Positions 18,725-27,985 of a stretch of 64,000 nucleotides of DNA are shown here, one piece after another. How positions within the stretch are numbered: position 1 is the stretch's first letter; each line of letters opens with the position of its first letter. The notes beneath the pieces were generated by a model that saw nothing but the letters and a program-made list of their open reading frames with translations, did not search any database and was not told where the DNA came from. Source of the DNA: Staphylococcus pettenkoferi (GTDB taxonomy: Bacteria; Bacillota; Bacilli; Staphylococcales; Staphylococcaceae); assembly GCF_026659735.1 (NCBI RefSeq), contig NZ_JANSKK010000013.1:121692-185691 (forward strand). Direction: 5' to 3'. The position numbers were made by a program, and so were the translations under genes.

Positions 18725-19432
18725 TCATCCTTTCTGTTCTTCATCTAAAGGTAATATTTGTAATAGCTCTTCAAGCGTCGTTATCGTATAGTCTACTTCT
18801 TCAGGTAAAGGCTCTAGTTCAGCATCTTCTTCCTTGAACCAGACGCTCACCATGCCCATTGCACGCGCAGGGGCTACGTCGTTAAGTGCGTCATCACCGA
18901 CATACATCGTTTCCTCAGGTTTCGTATCTAACTGCTCTAACATATCTTCAAATATTCTCGGATGCGGTTTTCGATAACCCACCGTTTGAGAAGTTGAGAG
19001 ATAATTGATGACGTGTTCAATGCCTAGCGCATGGAGCCGATACGCTTTAATCTTAGATTTACCATTCGCGATAACACCCGTCAAATAGCCCTTTTCAGCT
19101 AACCGTTCAAGTGTGTATAACGTGTCATAGTACGGAAACACATAGCGGTAAAAGTGCATCTCGAAATCGTGAAATAGATCTTTCCAACTCAAGCGATCGA
19201 TGTGGAAATCTTTAATAATTGCTTTGTATAATTCAGGTTTATCGTGATCTTCATCATCGTCGAGCTCTATAAATTTATTTTTAAAATCAGCAAGCTGAAC
19301 ACGAACTAAATAATCGTGAAAACGCTCGTATTGTTCTTCGATAAATTTATCGCGTGATTTACGACGGTCTAATAATGTGCCTTCCAAATCGAAGACGACC
19401 GCTTTAATTCGTGATAAGTCCATCTGACTCAA
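18725..19432 (-). CDS. HAD-family hydrolase
   Basis: A 235-residue haloacid-dehalogenase-like phosphatase with a helical cap (subfamily I). Motif I reads VFDLEGTLLDRR (14-25): the nucleophile Asp15 is kept, and Glu17 takes the place of the second, acid/base Asp. Motif II/III surrounds GVIANGKSK, and motif IV is GDDALND with both acidic residues. The D-x-E variant occurs in some family members but alters the usual phosphatase signature. Probably a small-molecule phosphatase; the substrate is unknown. First gene of a pair with the hydrolase-fold gene downstream. Confidence 0.82.
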   Translation of the reverse strand: MSQMDLSRIKAVVFDLEGTLLDRRKSRDKFIEEQYERFHDYLVRVQLADFKNKFIELDDDEDHDKPELYKAIIKDFHIDRLSWKDLFHDFEMHFYRYVFPYYDTLYTLERLAEKGYLTGVIANGKSKIKAYRLHALGIEHVINYLSTSQTVGYRKPHPRIFEDMLEQLDTKPEETMYVGDDALNDVAPARAMGMVSVWFKEEDAELEPLPEEVDYTITTLEELLQILPLDEEQKG

Positions 19433-19579
19433 CCACCTTCTGTTCTATTCATCTCGTCCGTTATTTACTGCGTCTTAACTATAACATGCTTCTTATGTAT
19501 ACGGATTAAATTATACTAAGAATCTCGATAGAAAGATACAAGCGTCTTCTTTCTATATCATTCTCCTTTACTGAGCTAC

Positions 19580-20539
19580 TTAAACGTGTGAGTCCGAATA
19601 TTTGTGCTCTGTCATTAACAAGAAGAACAGCACTGGAATACTAAAGAGTGCGAGAACGATACTTGCCGGTATTTGTATAGGATAGATTACAGTGGTACCA
19701 AGCCAATCTGCCAGTACCATGACACTTGCTCCGATGAGACAGTTTAATATCATCTGCGTACCTAACTGACTGGTACGATAAATACGGCGAACTAATTGAG
19801 GAATCACCATGCCGATAAAGCCAATAATTCCTACATAAGCAACGATAATCGCTGTAATCACTGAGGCGATGACGAGGGCGATATACGTCACTGTGTGATA
19901 ACGCAAGCCAAGAGAGACAGCTTGTCGTTCATCTAATTGTAATAGTTTAAGTTGTGGCAGCATAACAAAGAGAATCATCAGTCCTACGATTAACGCTACA
20001 GCGATATAACTCATCTTTGTATACTCCGCAGCTGAGAAACCACCGAACATATAGTTGACGATGCTATTCATCTTGCGTTGATTCAAGACGATAATCACAT
20101 AGAGAAAGGCATTGAATAATGCACCAATCATAATCCCAGAGAGTATTAACGTACGAATCGGATGGCCGCGAGACATGAGACGCGTCATTAATAGTACGAG
20201 TGCTAGCGTGATTAAACTGAATAGAATGGATGAGATGGGTATCAACAGGAAACTCAAACCGAGCGCCACAGCCACACCAGAGCCAAATGTCGCACCACTA
20301 GCCAATCCTAAGGTGAAACTATCCGCTAGTGGGTTGTTTAACAACGTCTGAAAGATGAGCCCCGCAAGTGTCAGACCTGCCCCTGCTAATGCCGCTTCCA
20401 ACACTTTAGGAATCCGCACTTGGAACAGAATAGATTGCGAGAGTTGTTCATGTAAGTTGCCAATATCCCAAAGTAGGCCGACACTTATACTGATGATTAA
20501 GACGATGAGCCATATAATAACTGATTTCGCTTGTGACAT
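19580..20539 (-). CDS. FecCD-type iron/siderophore ABC transporter permease
   Basis: A 319-residue membrane protein of the BtuC/FhuB/FecCD family with about nine to ten helices. Family segments AGAGLTLAGLIFQTLLNNPLA (around residues 52-72) and GFIGMVIPQLVRR (around 235-247) are present. It should carry iron-siderophore, haem or cobalamin delivered by the lipoprotein encoded at 21417-22295, but a divergent two-gene module lies between the two genes. No ATPase gene is present nearby. Confidence 0.88.
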   Translation of the reverse strand: MSQAKSVIIWLIVLIISISVGLLWDIGNLHEQLSQSILFQVRIPKVLEAALAGAGLTLAGLIFQTLLNNPLADSFTLGLASGATFGSGVAVALGLSFLLIPISSILFSLITLALVLLMTRLMSRGHPIRTLILSGIMIGALFNAFLYVIIVLNQRKMNSIVNYMFGGFSAAEYTKMSYIAVALIVGLMILFVMLPQLKLLQLDERQAVSLGLRYHTVTYIALVIASVITAIIVAYVGIIGFIGMVIPQLVRRIYRTSQLGTQMILNCLIGASVMVLADWLGTTVIYPIQIPASIVLALFSIPVLFFLLMTEHKYSDSHV

Positions 20540-20634
20540 AGTGCGTGATCACACCTCCTCGTTAGTGAGAGTATATCAAGAACGTACACTTTTTGGGTAT
20601 GTAAACCAAAGTTTGGATAGTCAATTTTTTCGAT

Positions 20635-20690
20635 AATGTAAAAGACTTTTGACATTTTATCTAGAGCTTGTTACGTTAACAATGTCAAAA
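20635..20690. promoter_or_regulatory. Operator cluster in front of the XRE/membrane-protein module
   Basis: A perfect 10-bp inverted repeat, TTTTGACATT (20647-20656) and AATGTCAAAA (20681-20690), flanks the spacer of a possible promoter whose -35 TTGACA is 20649-20654. A third half-site AATGTAAAAG lies at 20635-20644. The arrangement suits autoregulation by the XRE repressor encoded at 21067; that link is inference. Confidence 0.5.
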
Positions 20691-20717
20691 CTACTTTACA
20701 ATTTGAGGTGTTTTTTC

Positions 20718-21065
20718 TTGAAAGTAATTGGTTATATCATTTTATTTTTAGCGTTTTTAGGATGGTCAATATTAACGAGTAAATATCTTCCCTCTCAAAT
20801 TTCTGATGTAAAAAATAAACAACATCCTTTTGATGAACGTCAGCAGTATATGTTTGTAGAAATCATGGCTAAAAGTTTTTATACTATAGTTACTGCGATG
20901 TTGTTTATAACAGTAATGAAAATACTAGGTTTTTACAATGCTTACGCACCTATGAGACAGTTTGCAGAACATAACTTCGAATTTATCATGCTGCTTATAG
21001 CTATAATTTCATTTATTTCAAATTATATTTTAACTAAACGTAAATACACATCAAAGGAACATTAA
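20718..21065 (+). CDS. Small membrane protein paired with an XRE regulator
   Basis: A 115-residue protein with three membrane helices and a polar loop containing HPFDERQQYMF, a DERQ motif typical of DUF2178/DUF3796-like proteins. The TTG at 20718 is preferred because GAGG ends nine bases before it; upstream ATG codons lack a ribosome binding site. One base separates its stop from the downstream XRE gene. In Firmicutes such membrane/XRE pairs are common, but their role is not known to me. It runs opposite to the flanking iron-uptake genes. Confidence 0.68.
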   Translation: MKVIGYIILFLAFLGWSILTSKYLPSQISDVKNKQHPFDERQQYMFVEIMAKSFYTIVTAMLFITVMKILGFYNAYAPMRQFAEHNFEFIMLLIAIISFISNYILTKRKYTSKEH

Positions 21066-21066
21066 T

Positions 21067-21255
21067 ATGAAAAATAAAATCCGTCATTATCGCAAAATTT
21101 ATGGCCTGTCTCAAGAAACATTAAGTAAGAACCTCAATGTTTCGAGACAGACCATTAATGCCATAGAAAATAATAAATACGACCCATCGCTGACACTTGC
21201 ATTTAAACTTGCACGTCAGTTTGATGTGACTGTAGACGAACTGTTCACTCCGTAA
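21067..21255 (+). CDS. XRE/Cro-family transcriptional regulator
   Basis: A 62-residue protein consisting of a single Cro/C1-type helix-turn-helix. The recognition region is SQETLSKNLNVSRQTINAIEN (about 16-36), followed by the common end KLARQFDVTVDELF. It belongs to the short YozG/YgzD-like group that usually represses its own operon. AAAGGA precedes ATG. It forms an operon with the membrane-protein gene directly upstream. Confidence 0.85.
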   Translation: MKNKIRHYRKIYGLSQETLSKNLNVSRQTINAIENNKYDPSLTLAFKLARQFDVTVDELFTP

Positions 21256-21370
21256 AGATAAAGTTGAGCGAATACAGTAAGATGGTCAGCGCGGTGAGCA
21301 GGAACGTAGTCGCATATTTAACGACCCGCGCTCGCCTATCCGAGTTCGTATCGCCACTTCTGAGAAACCT
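21245..21370 (-). pseudogene. Possible gene remnant with one membrane helix
   Basis: A 41-codon minus-strand frame with no usable start codon. It translates to a polar Arg-rich beginning (LRSGDTNSDRRARVVKYA) and then a clear membrane helix (TTFLLTALTILLYSLNFIF). AAGGAG at 21397-21402 lies upstream but opens a different frame, so a frameshift or loss of the start is possible. The stop falls inside the 3' end of the XRE gene. It may be the trace of a small membrane protein once encoded between the two iron-uptake genes, or chance. Confidence 0.3.
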
Positions 21371-21416
21371 CTATCACCAAGTGCTTACGTCTTGTCTCCT
21401 TATACTCACACTTTCA

Positions 21417-22295
21417 TTACTCATACAAAGCGTCTCGAAGTTCTTTCAAGCCTTCGTCTATACGTGGCCCTGGTCTTGAAATTTGATCGCCGTTGACTGA
21501 TTTCACTTTACCGTCTTTAACGGCTTTTACTTGTTTCATACCGCCACGTTTCTCAACCATTTGTTTATATTCTTTGTCAGATTGTCCTGCAGTATTGACC
21601 ATAATTGCTGGGTTTTGACGTATAATATCTTCTTTGCTGACTTTTTGCCAACCTTTTAAGTTATGGAAACTATTCTTCGCATGCAATTGCATTAACATAT
21701 CATCAAAGAATGTCCCTTGTCCTGCTGTATAAAGGTCAGGGTCTGAAGAAACTTCCATAAACACATTCTGTTTCTTCTGATGATCCGGTACAGAATCGAT
21801 GACTTTGTTCACTTTTTTCTTCGTATCAGACACGAGTTGATTCGCTTTCTTCTGCTTGCCTGTCACCTTTCCAATTTGTTTAAAGGAATCATAGACCTCA
21901 TCAATTGTTTTCGCATCTTTCACATAGACGACTTTGACGCCATTTTTCTTCAAAGCATCTAGTGTATCTTTACTTGAAGATTTCTGTGACTCATGTGCTA
22001 AGATTAAATCAGGTTTCGCTTTCATTAACGCTTCTTTATTCAATTTCATCGCGTCAAATTGCTTTTTATTCTTCACTTCTTTCGGGTAGTCATCTACCGT
22101 AGAGACACCCACAATATCCTTGCCTAATCCGAGTTTGTATAACGTTTCTGTATTACTTGGCATCAATGAGACGATACGATGATAGTTCGCTTTGTCCTCT
22201 TTTGATGATTGCGAATCTTTGTCTTGATTTGAGCCACATGCCGTGAGGATGAGCAATGCTGCAATCAAGACGAACCATAGTTTATTTAATTTCAT
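21417..22295 (-). CDS. Iron/cobalamin-type ABC transporter substrate-binding lipoprotein
   Basis: A 292-residue class III (BtuF/FecB type) binding protein. The signal peptide ends in the lipobox LTAC with Cys20. The fold begins with HRIVSLMPSNTETLYKLGLG and closes with GPRIDEGLKEL, both typical of the family. ATG 22295 is chosen because AAGGAG lies eight bases upstream. The partner permease gene is 0.9 kb downstream, beyond the XRE module. The ligand is not evident. Confidence 0.88.
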   Translation of the reverse strand: MKLNKLWFVLIAALLILTACGSNQDKDSQSSKEDKANYHRIVSLMPSNTETLYKLGLGKDIVGVSTVDDYPKEVKNKKQFDAMKLNKEALMKAKPDLILAHESQKSSSKDTLDALKKNGVKVVYVKDAKTIDEVYDSFKQIGKVTGKQKKANQLVSDTKKKVNKVIDSVPDHQKKQNVFMEVSSDPDLYTAGQGTFFDDMLMQLHAKNSFHNLKGWQKVSKEDIIRQNPAIMVNTAGQSDKEYKQMVEKRGGMKQVKAVKDGKVKSVNGDQISRPGPRIDEGLKELRDALYE

Positions 22296-22353
22296 TCCAT
22301 CTACTCCTTTATCCAATTTTTAAAAAGCACTTCCAATATAACAACGTCACTAC

Positions 22354-23004
22354 TCAACTTCTTGAGTCATCTATAAAGTCGTCATCTAAAAAGGTGTAGC
22401 GCGCTTCCGTTTTACCATTAAAGTAATTTTTACCGAAATTATCTAGCAAAGCATGAAACTCGTTTGCATCCTGATTTGAAAAATGCGCAGGTAAGTCGAT
22501 ATGCCGCTTCAACTTGGTATAACTTTCTGTATTAGCATAGCCTAATTTCGACAAAATACGTCGTGTATAACTATCAGGAATCAATTCAACGCCATCAAAT
22601 ATGTATACCAACAGCACATCTGCCGTCTCTTCGCCGACACCCCGCAGCGATAAGAGCTGCTTTCGTAACGCATCGCCATAATGCGCTTTAATCTTGTCGT
22701 AGTCATAATCAAACTGCTCGAGCCATTGAAAGACTTCCTGAATTGCGCGACCTTTGTTCTTATAGAAACCGCTTGATTTAATAAAGGTTTGTAAGGTTTC
22801 TAGCGGAAGCTGTGTAATACGATAGGGATTTAAATCTGTTTCTTGAGCCAGACGTTCAATCGCATAGGCTGCATTACGCCAATTCGTATTCTGAACGAGT
22901 ATAGCGCCGATGATAATCTCAATCTTACTTTCAGCAGGCCACCAATATTGTGGTCCCATATGGGCGTATAGTTTCTTGTACAAGTCCTCCAATGATAGTG
23001 TCAT
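22354..23004 (-). CDS. Endonuclease III-like HhH-GPD DNA glycosylase without Fe-S cluster
   Basis: A 216-residue HhH-GPD protein. The helix-hairpin-helix reads LRGVGEETADV (120-130) and the catalytic Asp is kept in IPDSYT (Asp144). The lysine used by Nth is replaced by Glu126, and the protein has no cysteine at all, so there is no [4Fe-4S] loop. This pattern fits a monofunctional glycosylase related to MagIII-type alkyl-base enzymes rather than true endonuclease III. The start is uncertain: ATG 23004 is 14 bases from AGGAG, and ATG 23040 and 23028 are alternatives. Confidence 0.75.
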   Translation of the reverse strand: MTLSLEDLYKKLYAHMGPQYWWPAESKIEIIIGAILVQNTNWRNAAYAIERLAQETDLNPYRITQLPLETLQTFIKSSGFYKNKGRAIQEVFQWLEQFDYDYDKIKAHYGDALRKQLLSLRGVGEETADVLLVYIFDGVELIPDSYTRRILSKLGYANTESYTKLKRHIDLPAHFSNQDANEFHALLDNFGKNYFNGKTEARYTFLDDDFIDDSRS

Positions 23005-23080
23005 CGCTAACGCTTTCACTCCTTTCATGACAAAGTACATCTAAGTCTTTCATACCCCGGAAAGCCACAGACATAACAAA

Positions 23081-23120
23081 AGAGCGGGAACCGAAACTCT
23101 AATGATTTCGTCCTCCCGCT
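23081..23120. repeat. Interspersed hairpin repeat, copy 4
   Basis: AGCGGGA at the left pairs with TCCCGCT at the right; the interior keeps GAAAC...GATTTCGTC. It lies in the gap between argS and the glycosylase gene and could also end the argS transcript, although the T-run is missing. Confidence 0.55.
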
Positions 23121-23144
23121 CCGAACTGACAGATTCGAACCTAC

Positions 23145-24806
23145 TTACATATTCTCAGGTGCTGTGACACCTACAAGATGTAGCGCATTGCGTAACGTAA
23201 TCTTCACTGTTTCACATAATGCGACGAGTGCTGTCGTTTGTGCTTCATCGTCTGTGAGAACTTTCTGTGCATTATAGAATTTATGGAAGTGTGCAGCTAA
23301 GTCTTGAATATAGTTCGTCATGCGATGTGGCGCACGATGTTCTGCCGCACTTTCAATCGTCGGTTCAAACTCTGCTACTTTTTTCAATAAATCAATCGCT
23401 TTGTCATTCGTAATTTGTGATAAATCTAACTCACCTGAAGTAGAGATACCACGTTCTTCTGCTTGTTGCAGAATGGAACAAATACGCGCATGAGCATATT
23501 GCGCATAGTAGACTGGATTATCTTGAGATTGTTGTTTCGCGAGTTCCATATCGAAGTCGAAGTGCGTGTCAGGACTGCGCATCGTCAAGAAGTAACGCGC
23601 TGCATCAATGCCCACTTCGTCCATGATATCGCGAAGTGTAATGGCGTTACCTGTACGTTTACTCATCTTCACTTCTTCACCGTTCTGCATTAAACGTACC
23701 ATTTGCATAATTTGAATTTCAAGACGATCACTGTCGACACCGAATGTTTCCATTGATGCTTTCAAACGGTTGATATAGCCATGATGGTCTGCCCCGAAGA
23801 GATCGATTAAGACATCATTGCCACGTTCAATCTTGTCGTAATGGTAAGCGATATCTGGTAAGAAGTATGTGTAGTTACCGTCCTTTTTAATCAACACACG
23901 ATCTTTATCGTCCTTGAAATCAGATGTACGTAGCCATGTTGCACCGTCTGCTTCGTAGGTATAGCCGAGTTCAGACATTTTATCTAACACAGCTTGAATG
24001 TCACCTTTCTCATATAACGTCGTTTCACTAAACCAGTTGTCGAAGTGGATGTTAAAATCAGCGAGGTCTTGACGCAGTTTCTCCATCTCATAATCGACAC
24101 CGAGTTGTCTAAACGTCTTCAAGCGTTCAGCATCGTCAAGTGACTTCAACTCAGGGCGTTTCTCCGCTAAATCTTGACCAATCTCGATGATATCCTTACC
24201 GTGATAACCGTCTTCAGGCATTTCATGACTCGTATCCCCTAGCGCTTCGAAATAACGCGCTTCGATTGAGCGTGCGAGGTTCGTAATTTGGTTGCCGGCA
24301 TCGTTAATGTAGTATTCTCGTGTCACGTCATAGCCTGCCGCATCGAGAATGTTAGCTAACGTATCACCTACAGCTGCATTACGCGCATGACCGATATGTA
24401 AGTCGCCTGTAGGGTTTGCGGAAACGTATTCTAATAAGATGCTTTCGTCCTTCGAAGTTTCAACACGACCGAAAGCTTCGTCTTTCTGAAGCGCTTCAGG
24501 AATCACTTCAGTTAAATACGTATTATCTAAGTAGAAATTGATGAAACCTGGTCCAGCGATATCGATTTCTTTAACGTGTGCTTGTGTCGTATCGAAGTTG
24601 TCCACGATTGCTTGTGCGATTTCGCGTGGATTTCGACGTGCAAGTTTCGTTAAGACCATCGCAATGTTTGTGGAATAGTCCCCGTTCTTATCATCTTTCG
24701 GAATTTCGACTTTGATTTCTGGAATTTCGTCTACGAGTTCTGCTTTACGGATGCTCGCTGAAATCTCTTCAATCAACGCCGCTTTGACTTGATCAATAAT
24801 ATTCAT
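23145..24806 (-). CDS. argS: Arginyl-tRNA synthetase
   Basis: A 553-residue class I aminoacyl-tRNA synthetase, full length for staphylococci. The HIGH motif is in [17 protein letters not shown] (about 130-146), the KMSKS-like sequence is [10 protein letters not shown] near 375, and the DALR anticodon-binding domain fills the last 120 residues. It attaches arginine to tRNA-Arg. It begins directly after the stop of the DUF1934 gene upstream, as in Bacillus subtilis, so the two are translated together. Confidence 0.97.
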   Translation of the reverse strand: MNIIDQVKAALIEEISASIRKAELVDEIPEIKVEIPKDDKNGDYSTNIAMVLTKLARRNPREIAQAIVDNFDTTQAHVKEIDIAGPGFINFYLDNTYLTEVIPEALQKDEAFGRVETSKDESILLEYVSANPTGDLHIGHARNAAVGDTLANILDAAGYDVTREYYINDAGNQITNLARSIEARYFEALGDTSHEMPEDGYHGKDIIEIGQDLAEKRPELKSLDDAERLKTFRQLGVDYEMEKLRQDLADFNIHFDNWFSETTLYEKGDIQAVLDKMSELGYTYEADGATWLRTSDFKDDKDRVLIKKDGNYTYFLPDIAYHYDKIERGNDVLIDLFGADHHGYINRLKASMETFGVDSDRLEIQIMQMVRLMQNGEEVKMSKRTGNAITLRDIMDEVGIDAARYFLTMRSPDTHFDFDMELAKQQSQDNPVYYAQYAHARICSILQQAEERGISTSGELDLSQITNDKAIDLLKKVAEFEPTIESAAEHRAPHRMTNYIQDLAAHFHKFYNAQKVLTDDEAQTTALVALCETVKITLRNALHLVGVTAPENM

Positions 24807-25220
24807 CTATTCTTTCTCCTTATACTGAATTTCATATTGATAGGTACCCATCTTCTCATCTGCTTGAAAGAGTTGATATTGTACTTTCAATTTGCCACCT
24901 TGGTCGGTCACATAATGCTTTATCGATTGTGTTTTGACAGTCAGAGGTATGCGCCCTGCACTCATCTCATAGAGCGTCGTAGTCTCTTGGCCTTCGATGA
25001 AATGCAGCTTCATATTAATATCGCCTTTGCGGATAATCTTGACGCCCTCTTCTTCAATCTTGAGCGTAACATTCACATGCGCATCTTCTACATCTTCTTC
25101 ATAGCGGATGTACTCTGCACCTTTCTGCAGCCACGTACCTTCTGTTTGCGCATTGAAATGTTGCTTCTGACCGAACTGCTTCACGACTTGTTTCGTTTGG
25201 ATGTCAACGTTATTCTCCAT
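24807..25220 (-). CDS. DUF1934 (YwiB-like) beta-barrel protein
   Basis: A 137-residue, strand-rich cytoplasmic protein of the DUF1934/YwiB family, which has a calycin-like barrel. The family often sits directly before argS, as here with no intergenic base. Function unknown. The C-terminal segment MGTYQYEIQYKEKE is typical of the family end. Confidence 0.8.
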   Translation of the reverse strand: MENNVDIQTKQVVKQFGQKQHFNAQTEGTWLQKGAEYIRYEEDVEDAHVNVTLKIEEEGVKIIRKGDINMKLHFIEGQETTTLYEMSAGRIPLTVKTQSIKHYVTDQGGKLKVQYQLFQADEKMGTYQYEIQYKEKE

Positions 25221-25266
25221 CCACGTTCACCCTCACTCTTATAGTATCGTCGCCTTCACTGTCTGC

Positions 25267-25773
25267 TTAGTCAAAGGCTTGATGTAAGTCATCTTTAGAG
25301 TTTGCCCACATTTCTGGGTTATGTTCTTGTAAAAATGCTTTGAGAATCGCTTTGTTCTCCTCACCAATTTGATCGATGACAATATGATATTTCATCGATT
25401 TATCCATCATATTCACGTGCTCAGGCATGCTCTTATATCCACGGCGGATACTCTTATTCACTAAGAGATAACATGCTGTAAGTCCTGCGTAATAAGGTCC
25501 TTGCTCGCTGCGTTCTGTCGTTACCCAGCACAACCAATACGGTTTCGCTTCGTCGCCTTCTACTGTCTCTTTGTCATTAATCCATTTGACACCCTTTTCA
25601 ACTTCGGCGCGGGCGTGCATACCCCCAATGTCGATGAACGCTTCTTTATTCAACACATCGATAAATACAGGTGCGACATTATCTAAACTAATAGAACCAA
25701 TATTCGTGCCTTTATGACCGTCAAGTGGGTCATTTTTAATAATATTGAACTTGAATCCTTTCTTGTCTGCCAT
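25267..25773 (-). CDS. YwhD family protein
   Basis: A 168-residue soluble protein matching the YwhD family: start FNIIKNDPLDGHKG and the conserved segment YWLCWVTTERSEQGPYYAG. ATG 25773 lies nine bases after GGAGG; the preceding TTG codon is less likely. It forms a likely operon with the DUF1934 gene and argS (46-base gap). Function unknown. Confidence 0.85.
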   Translation of the reverse strand: MADKKGFKFNIIKNDPLDGHKGTNIGSISLDNVAPVFIDVLNKEAFIDIGGMHARAEVEKGVKWINDKETVEGDEAKPYWLCWVTTERSEQGPYYAGLTACYLLVNKSIRRGYKSMPEHVNMMDKSMKYHIVIDQIGEENKAILKAFLQEHNPEMWANSKDDLHQAFD

Positions 25774-25910
25774 CAACTTCCACCTCCGTCTCAGATTTTA
25801 TAATCTATATCATCAATGACTTATACTTTCATAATAATTGTGTGCGCTGTTCATATATAGATGTCACAACGTTACTATATTAAAACATCTGAGTGCTTAG
25901 ATTCAATCGT

Positions 25911-27209
25911 TTAATTCAACTCATTCAAGAGTCCAATAATAGCGTTACGCACCTCATCATCTTCTATATTCGCTATGAGTTCTTTAGGATAATATAATTT
26001 GTAGTCTTCACGATTGATGCCTGTAATACTTGAGATCACAAGAGACTGACTACTAATCTCTCTAATCTTGCCGTTGCGTCGCAGTAAGTGAATCGGCTGG
26101 CGATTAGACCCCGGTCGGTCATAATCATATGGTAAATCAGAGAACGATTCACTCACAAAGTAATAATTTGGATCGATACCGCCTTGGACAAAGAGATCTG
26201 TCAGTTCAGTAATCGTAATAATCGAACCATCAAACGGCATGTATTTAAAGAGATCACGATTGATAAATCGACGTGACAAATCACTGAGAATCGGGTCATC
26301 TTCATGAATCCATTTCTTCAAATAATACACGACGACCGCTTCATCCAAATCTACATATTCTTGAATCGTCATTTCGTTTTTAAAAAATGGAATAAAATCC
26401 GTCGGTGTCATTGTAAATTGATAACCTTCGTCATACAATTGTTTCGCCCGTCGCAAGCAGTTGTTCAACAATACTTCTCCACCACGACTCACTGGATGGA
26501 AATAAATCTGCCAGTACATTTGGTAACGACTCATGATGAAACTTTCAACGGCATGCATACCACTCTCTTTAATCAAGACCTCATCTTTGGAAGGTCGCAT
26601 GAGACGCAAAATACGCTCCATATCAAACTGACCATACGACACGCCTGTAAAGTAGGCATCACGTTGTAAATAATCCATGCGATCCGCATCAATTTGTGAC
26701 GAAATCATTGAGATGACCAGCTTATTATCATGTGTCTTATTAATGACATCCGCCACCTCTTGCGGGAAGTCAGCATCGACACGGCTCAGCACCTCATTCA
26801 CCTCCGTATCACCCGTGATTATGGCTTGGGTAAAGGCTTCGTGGTCTGTGCCGAATATTTTCTCAAAGCTATGGGAGAACGGACCGTGACCTAAATCATG
26901 TAACAAAGCAGCACATAACGCTAAAGGGCGATCTGCGTTGTCCCAAGCCTCTCTACCGAAGAATGACTCGTCTATCATTCGGCGCACGATTTCATAGACA
27001 CCGAGTGAGTGACCGAAACGGCTGTGCTCAGCAGTGTGGAATGACAAATACAAGGTGCCTAGTTGTTTAATTCGACGTAACCGTTGAAACTCTTTCGTCT
27101 TGATCAAGTCCCATATTAATTGGTCTTTCACATGAATATAGCGATGGATTGGATCTTTAAACACTTTCTCTTCCGGCAACTGTTTGAAAGCATAAGTCGA
27201 TTGTGTCAA
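25911..27209 (-). CDS. HD-domain phosphohydrolase (YwfO-like)
   Basis: A 432-residue protein with an N-terminal HD domain. Metal ligands are seen as H in HSRFGHSLGV, the HD pair in ALLHDLGHGPFSHSFE, and a later Asp in SSQIDADRMDYL. The C-terminal half is typical of the YwfO/SPO1-type dNTP triphosphohydrolase group. It probably hydrolyses deoxynucleoside triphosphates, as shown for related enzymes. It ends 140 bases before ywhD and follows the acetyltransferase gene by 13 bases. Confidence 0.88.
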   Translation of the reverse strand: MTQSTYAFKQLPEEKVFKDPIHRYIHVKDQLIWDLIKTKEFQRLRRIKQLGTLYLSFHTAEHSRFGHSLGVYEIVRRMIDESFFGREAWDNADRPLALCAALLHDLGHGPFSHSFEKIFGTDHEAFTQAIITGDTEVNEVLSRVDADFPQEVADVINKTHDNKLVISMISSQIDADRMDYLQRDAYFTGVSYGQFDMERILRLMRPSKDEVLIKESGMHAVESFIMSRYQMYWQIYFHPVSRGGEVLLNNCLRRAKQLYDEGYQFTMTPTDFIPFFKNEMTIQEYVDLDEAVVVYYLKKWIHEDDPILSDLSRRFINRDLFKYMPFDGSIITITELTDLFVQGGIDPNYYFVSESFSDLPYDYDRPGSNRQPIHLLRRNGKIREISSQSLVISSITGINREDYKLYYPKELIANIEDDEVRNAIIGLLNELN

Positions 27210-27222
27210 GTTGGTCCTCCTT

Positions 27223-27708
27223 TTACGATTGCGTTAAAGTCTTACGTAGCAGTGCGAGCTCCATGAGTTCACCGTACATCGTATGTTGATATACACGCAC
27301 TTGTTCAAAGCCTTGGTTAAGGTAAAAGTTCACAGCATCTTTATTTCTGCAATCTACTTCTACGTATAACGTATCATAGCGCTGACGATAAGTATCGATA
27401 CCCGCTTGTAATAACGCACCACCATGTCCATGATGTTGATATGCAGGGCGGACGTAATGCGCGGATAAATATAACTCTTTGCCATGAATGAAATTCGCAA
27501 ACGCAATGATTTGATCATCTTCTTCGATGACTAAGAAGAGTTGGTCTTCGAGACGTTGAAGTAAGTTGTGTTCATTGTAAGATGCCTCTAAGAACGCATT
27601 CACCGTAGTGGCTGCATATATATTAAGGTATGTATTATACCAAGCTTTCGTTGCTACATCTCTGATACCTTGAACATCAGCTTGAGTGGCTTCTCTCACG
27701 TTAGTCAT
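27223..27708 (-). CDS. GNAT-family N-acetyltransferase
   Basis: A 161-residue GNAT protein with the acetyl-CoA loop YQHHGHGGALLQAG (about residues 85-98) and the strand-helix end LYVEVDCRNKDAVNFYLNQGF typical of the family. ATG 27708 is chosen because AAGGGG precedes it at about ten bases. It lies 13 bases upstream of the HD-phosphohydrolase gene and is probably co-transcribed. Substrate unknown. Confidence 0.82.
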   Translation of the reverse strand: MTNVREATQADVQGIRDVATKAWYNTYLNIYAATTVNAFLEASYNEHNLLQRLEDQLFLVIEEDDQIIAFANFIHGKELYLSAHYVRPAYQHHGHGGALLQAGIDTYRQRYDTLYVEVDCRNKDAVNFYLNQGFEQVRVYQHTMYGELMELALLRKTLTQS

Positions 27709-27985
27709 ATCGTCGCACACCCCTTCGTTGATAAATTTATGAATAGACACATTATATCACAAATTAACGTTCTACTATACGTCCTCCCCTTTTGCCGTAT
27801 ACGAAGAAAGGATGAGCATGGCATGTTCATTACGAACTAAGTCCATCTCATCCTTAAAGTTATATCTCACAATCAATTGATTATCTATTGATGATAGTGA
27901 AATATATACGCTTCATGTAAGACATATGTCTACTTCTTTCATACTCAATAGGTAACCCTTTTAAACGCATCATTCTGCTCACCAT

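Noticed and set aside
21264..21479. 71-codon plus-strand frame after the XRE gene
   Set aside because: It runs into the antisense end of the lipoprotein gene and lacks a ribosome binding site.
23041..25910. T-box leader for argS
   Set aside because: No T-box motif or specifier structure is visible; argS sits in an operon behind the ywhD and DUF1934 genes.
27809..27853. Hairpin AAGGATGAG/CTCATCCTT
   Set aside because: It could end the flavodoxin-like reductase transcript, but only TTTCTT follows, so it was left out of the feature list.
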